Shown here piece by piece: positions 14,207 to 15,405 of a stretch of DNA of 15,405 bases; within the stretch, counting starts at the first letter, position 1, and the number at the start of each line of letters is the position of its first letter. The stretch is taken from assembly GCA_020427865.1 (NCBI GenBank), contig JAGQNX010000030.1:1-15405 (forward strand), read 5' to 3'. Both the position numbers and the translations under genes were made by a program. The notes under the pieces were generated by a model. That model did no database searches and had not been told where the DNA came from. It saw nothing but the letters and a program-made list of their open reading frames with translations. The DNA is from a candidate division WWE3 bacterium. GTDB taxonomy: Bacteria > Patescibacteriota > WWE3 > UBA101185 > UBA10185.

Positions 14207-15405
14207 AATATAAATTTGTGGTGTAACAATTCCCATAGCTCGGTTTCTTTGCCATCGTAACCCAGTGCCCAAATACCTACACCTGCTAAATTATTATTTA
14301 CAGCCAAATCATATTTATGACTTAGAGACTTTGCGTTTTCAAAATAAACTTGGCGCAGTAAACCTGACTCCAAGCTGTTGTAGTTAAAATAAGGAGTTAA
14401 AGCAATATCATCCCATAATACATTTACAGATACTTGTCTTAAAAGATTTGTAATATCAGCATAAGTTTGTGTTTCAGAATAACCAATTGCATCATTACCC
14501 TCTATACGACGTGACATTGGAGAAGCGCTTTCTACAAGATAGTTATTCCCATAATAAGGTACACCCAAAATTAATTTAGTGGGAGGTATAGTAGCTAAAT
14601 AGTCACGTAACATTGTTCGAATATCATAAATCGAACTCGATCCAGCACCGTCGATAGGTGCACTAGGACCAGATGACTCTGAACTACGCGTTCTAAAGTC
14701 GTAAGCCATTATAAATAAGGCATCAACAACTTTAGCGAGATCATCTACTTTTGTGACCCTAGGCTTAATCACAGCGTCGGCAAAAGTAGATACAACTACA
14801 TAGGAACTCCCAAACTCAGCATCCAGTCTTTGTTTAATGAACGTAGCTAATTTGGTGTATTGATCCGCAAGGTGAGGCTCTGTATATGTGGCATATTCAA
14901 AATCTAGATTAACACTTGATAAATTTCTAAAACGTAATTCAGCTATTAAATCTTTTGCTAAAGTATCCCAACAACTTTCACACATAAGCAAATAATCGGT
15001 ATCATCGGAGATATGAGAAATCACAGTTATAGAAAAACGTACACCAGCATCTTTTCCTTTAGAAATAAAGGCATCCAGCTCTTTGTTGTTTCTCCAAGCC
15101 TCATAACCGGGGTCAGAAGTGCCATCTGACGTAATCTTTGTTATACTACCATCTTTATTAACCGAAAGTGCAAAGTAAGCAATATCAGTAAGCTTATCTA
15201 CTTGAATATCATCTAAGTGTTCAACGCTCCAATAAGGTAAAAAACCGTAAACCACGTAGTTTTGACGTGCAAAGAAACGCGAGTCCTGAGCAGATAAAAC
15301 ACTAAAAGTATTAGACGTTGGCTCTAACAGAGGGTGCTGTTTTACAATTTGGGCAAATGAAAGGTTTATGCCAAACAATATTCCTACAAAGGTATATATC
15401 TTAGT
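14203..15405 (-). CDS. secreted glycoside hydrolase family 18 protein (5' end outside window)
   Basis: The frame stays open to the window edge, so the gene is partial at its N-terminus; the TTG at 15378 is not needed as a start. The first visible residues (TKIYTFVGILFGINLSFAQ) look like the hydrophobic core and cleavage region of a signal peptide. The rest is a TIM-barrel GH18 domain: VVYGFLPYWS, the active-site strand SSVNLDFEY with the catalytic D-x-E (D168, E170 counted from the first visible residue), MAYDF (about 233-237), LILGVPYYG, and the closing GVGIWALGYDG. The pattern is nearest to spore-germination-type YaaH/SleL hydrolases, which act on peptidoglycan or similar N-acetylglucosamine polymers; the substrate here is not determined. 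No LysM or other binding domain is visible. Its TGA stop overlaps the lepB start (ATGA). Confidence 0.88.
   Translation of the reverse strand, partial: TKIYTFVGILFGINLSFAQIVKQHPLLEPTSNTFSVLSAQDSRFFARQNYVVYGFLPYWSVEHLDDIQVDKLTDIAYFALSVNKDGSITKITSDGTSDPGYEAWRNNKELDAFISKGKDAGVRFSITVISHISDDTDYLLMCESCWDTLAKDLIAELRFRNLSSVNLDFEYATYTEPHLADQYTKLATFIKQRLDAEFGSSYVVVSTFADAVIKPRVTKVDDLAKVVDALFIMAYDFRTRSSESSGPSAPIDGAGSSSIYDIRTMLRDYLATIPPTKLILGVPYYGNNYLVESASPMSRRIEGNDAIGYSETQTYADITNLLRQVSVNVLWDDIALTPYFNYNSLESGLLRQVYFENAKSLSHKYDLAVNNNLAGVGIWALGYDGKETELWELLHHKFIL

Noticed and set aside
14207..14272. Longer lepB with start at 14272
   Set aside because: The extra 22 residues lie over the GH18 gene and show no signal peptidase similarity; ATG 14206 gives a normal N-terminus and an ATGA overlap.
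14890..14940. GH18 protein as an inactive enzyme because two Asp residues of DxxDxDxE are replaced
   Set aside because: The catalytic D-x-E pair is intact and, as I recall, N at the second position (VNxDFE) is common in YaaH/SleL-type GH18 proteins, so loss of activity is not supported.
15376..15378. TTG start of the GH18 gene
   Set aside because: The frame continues to the window edge and the upstream codons complete a signal-peptide-like segment, so the real start is most likely outside the window.
1..15405. Recoding of TGA (as in Gracilibacteria/Absconditabacteria)
   Set aside because: TGA ends ftsW and the GH18 gene at family-appropriate positions, and no gene needs TGA read-through to be complete.
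1..15405. CRISPR arrays, insertion sequences, phage or defence genes, tRNA genes
   Set aside because: None seen. The intergenic gaps are at most 193 bases and contain no direct-repeat arrays, transposase motifs or cloverleaf sequences; all major frames are housekeeping or envelope genes.

Overview
This window looks like chromosomal DNA from a small-genome, AT-rich bacterium (roughly one third G+C by eye), most plausibly a member of the Candidate Phyla Radiation (Patescibacteria; WWE3/Microgenomates-like lineages are candidates). The clues are very tight packing with many overlapping genes, a MurG with a reduced glycine-rich N-terminal loop (GGHH instead of GGTGGH), a eukaryote/archaeal-like (type 2) isoleucyl-tRNA synthetase, a monomer-type adenosylcobalamin-dependent ribonucleotide reductase, an RNHCP-domain zinc protein, and almost no Shine-Dalgarno sequences. 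TGA is used as a stop codon (ftsW and the GH18 gene), so the code is standard and the Gracilibacteria/Absconditabacteria recoding is not in use. The phylum assignment is inference; gene identities rest on motifs that can be read directly.

Layout, plus strand: (1) 2-4822, the end of a division and cell-wall cluster: ftsW (5' end outside the window), murG, ftsQ, ftsA, ftsZ. The first three overlap or abut as one transcription unit, and ftsZ has its own probable promoter. (2) 4823-5015, a 193-base gap with several inverted repeats, then nrdJ and a strong intrinsic terminator at 7309-7338. (3) ileS from a promoter lying directly against its start codon, overlapping rodA. (4) An unusual membrane protein with a PilM/GspL-like cytoplasmic part and a LytR_C domain outside, then an RNHCP zinc-ribbon protein, then ribosomal proteins L21 and L27. 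Minus strand, convergent: a GH18 glycoside hydrolase with a signal peptide (its 5' end lies beyond the window) translationally coupled to lepB, signal peptidase I. The stops of rpmA and lepB overlap tail to tail.

Functionally the window is mostly envelope growth and division. MurG makes lipid II, FtsW and RodA are the septal and elongation SEDS polymerases, FtsQ/FtsA/FtsZ build the divisome, and LepB with the GH18 enzyme serve the cell surface. Housekeeping genes for dNTP synthesis, isoleucine charging and the large ribosomal subunit are interleaved.

No tRNA, rRNA, CRISPR array, insertion sequence or phage gene was seen. The features most worth a second look are the structured leader before nrdJ, the PilM-like/LytR_C fusion, and the recurring -10-like boxes close to start codons, which suggest leaderless mRNAs. 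No gene cluster here looks like a wholly new multi-gene system.
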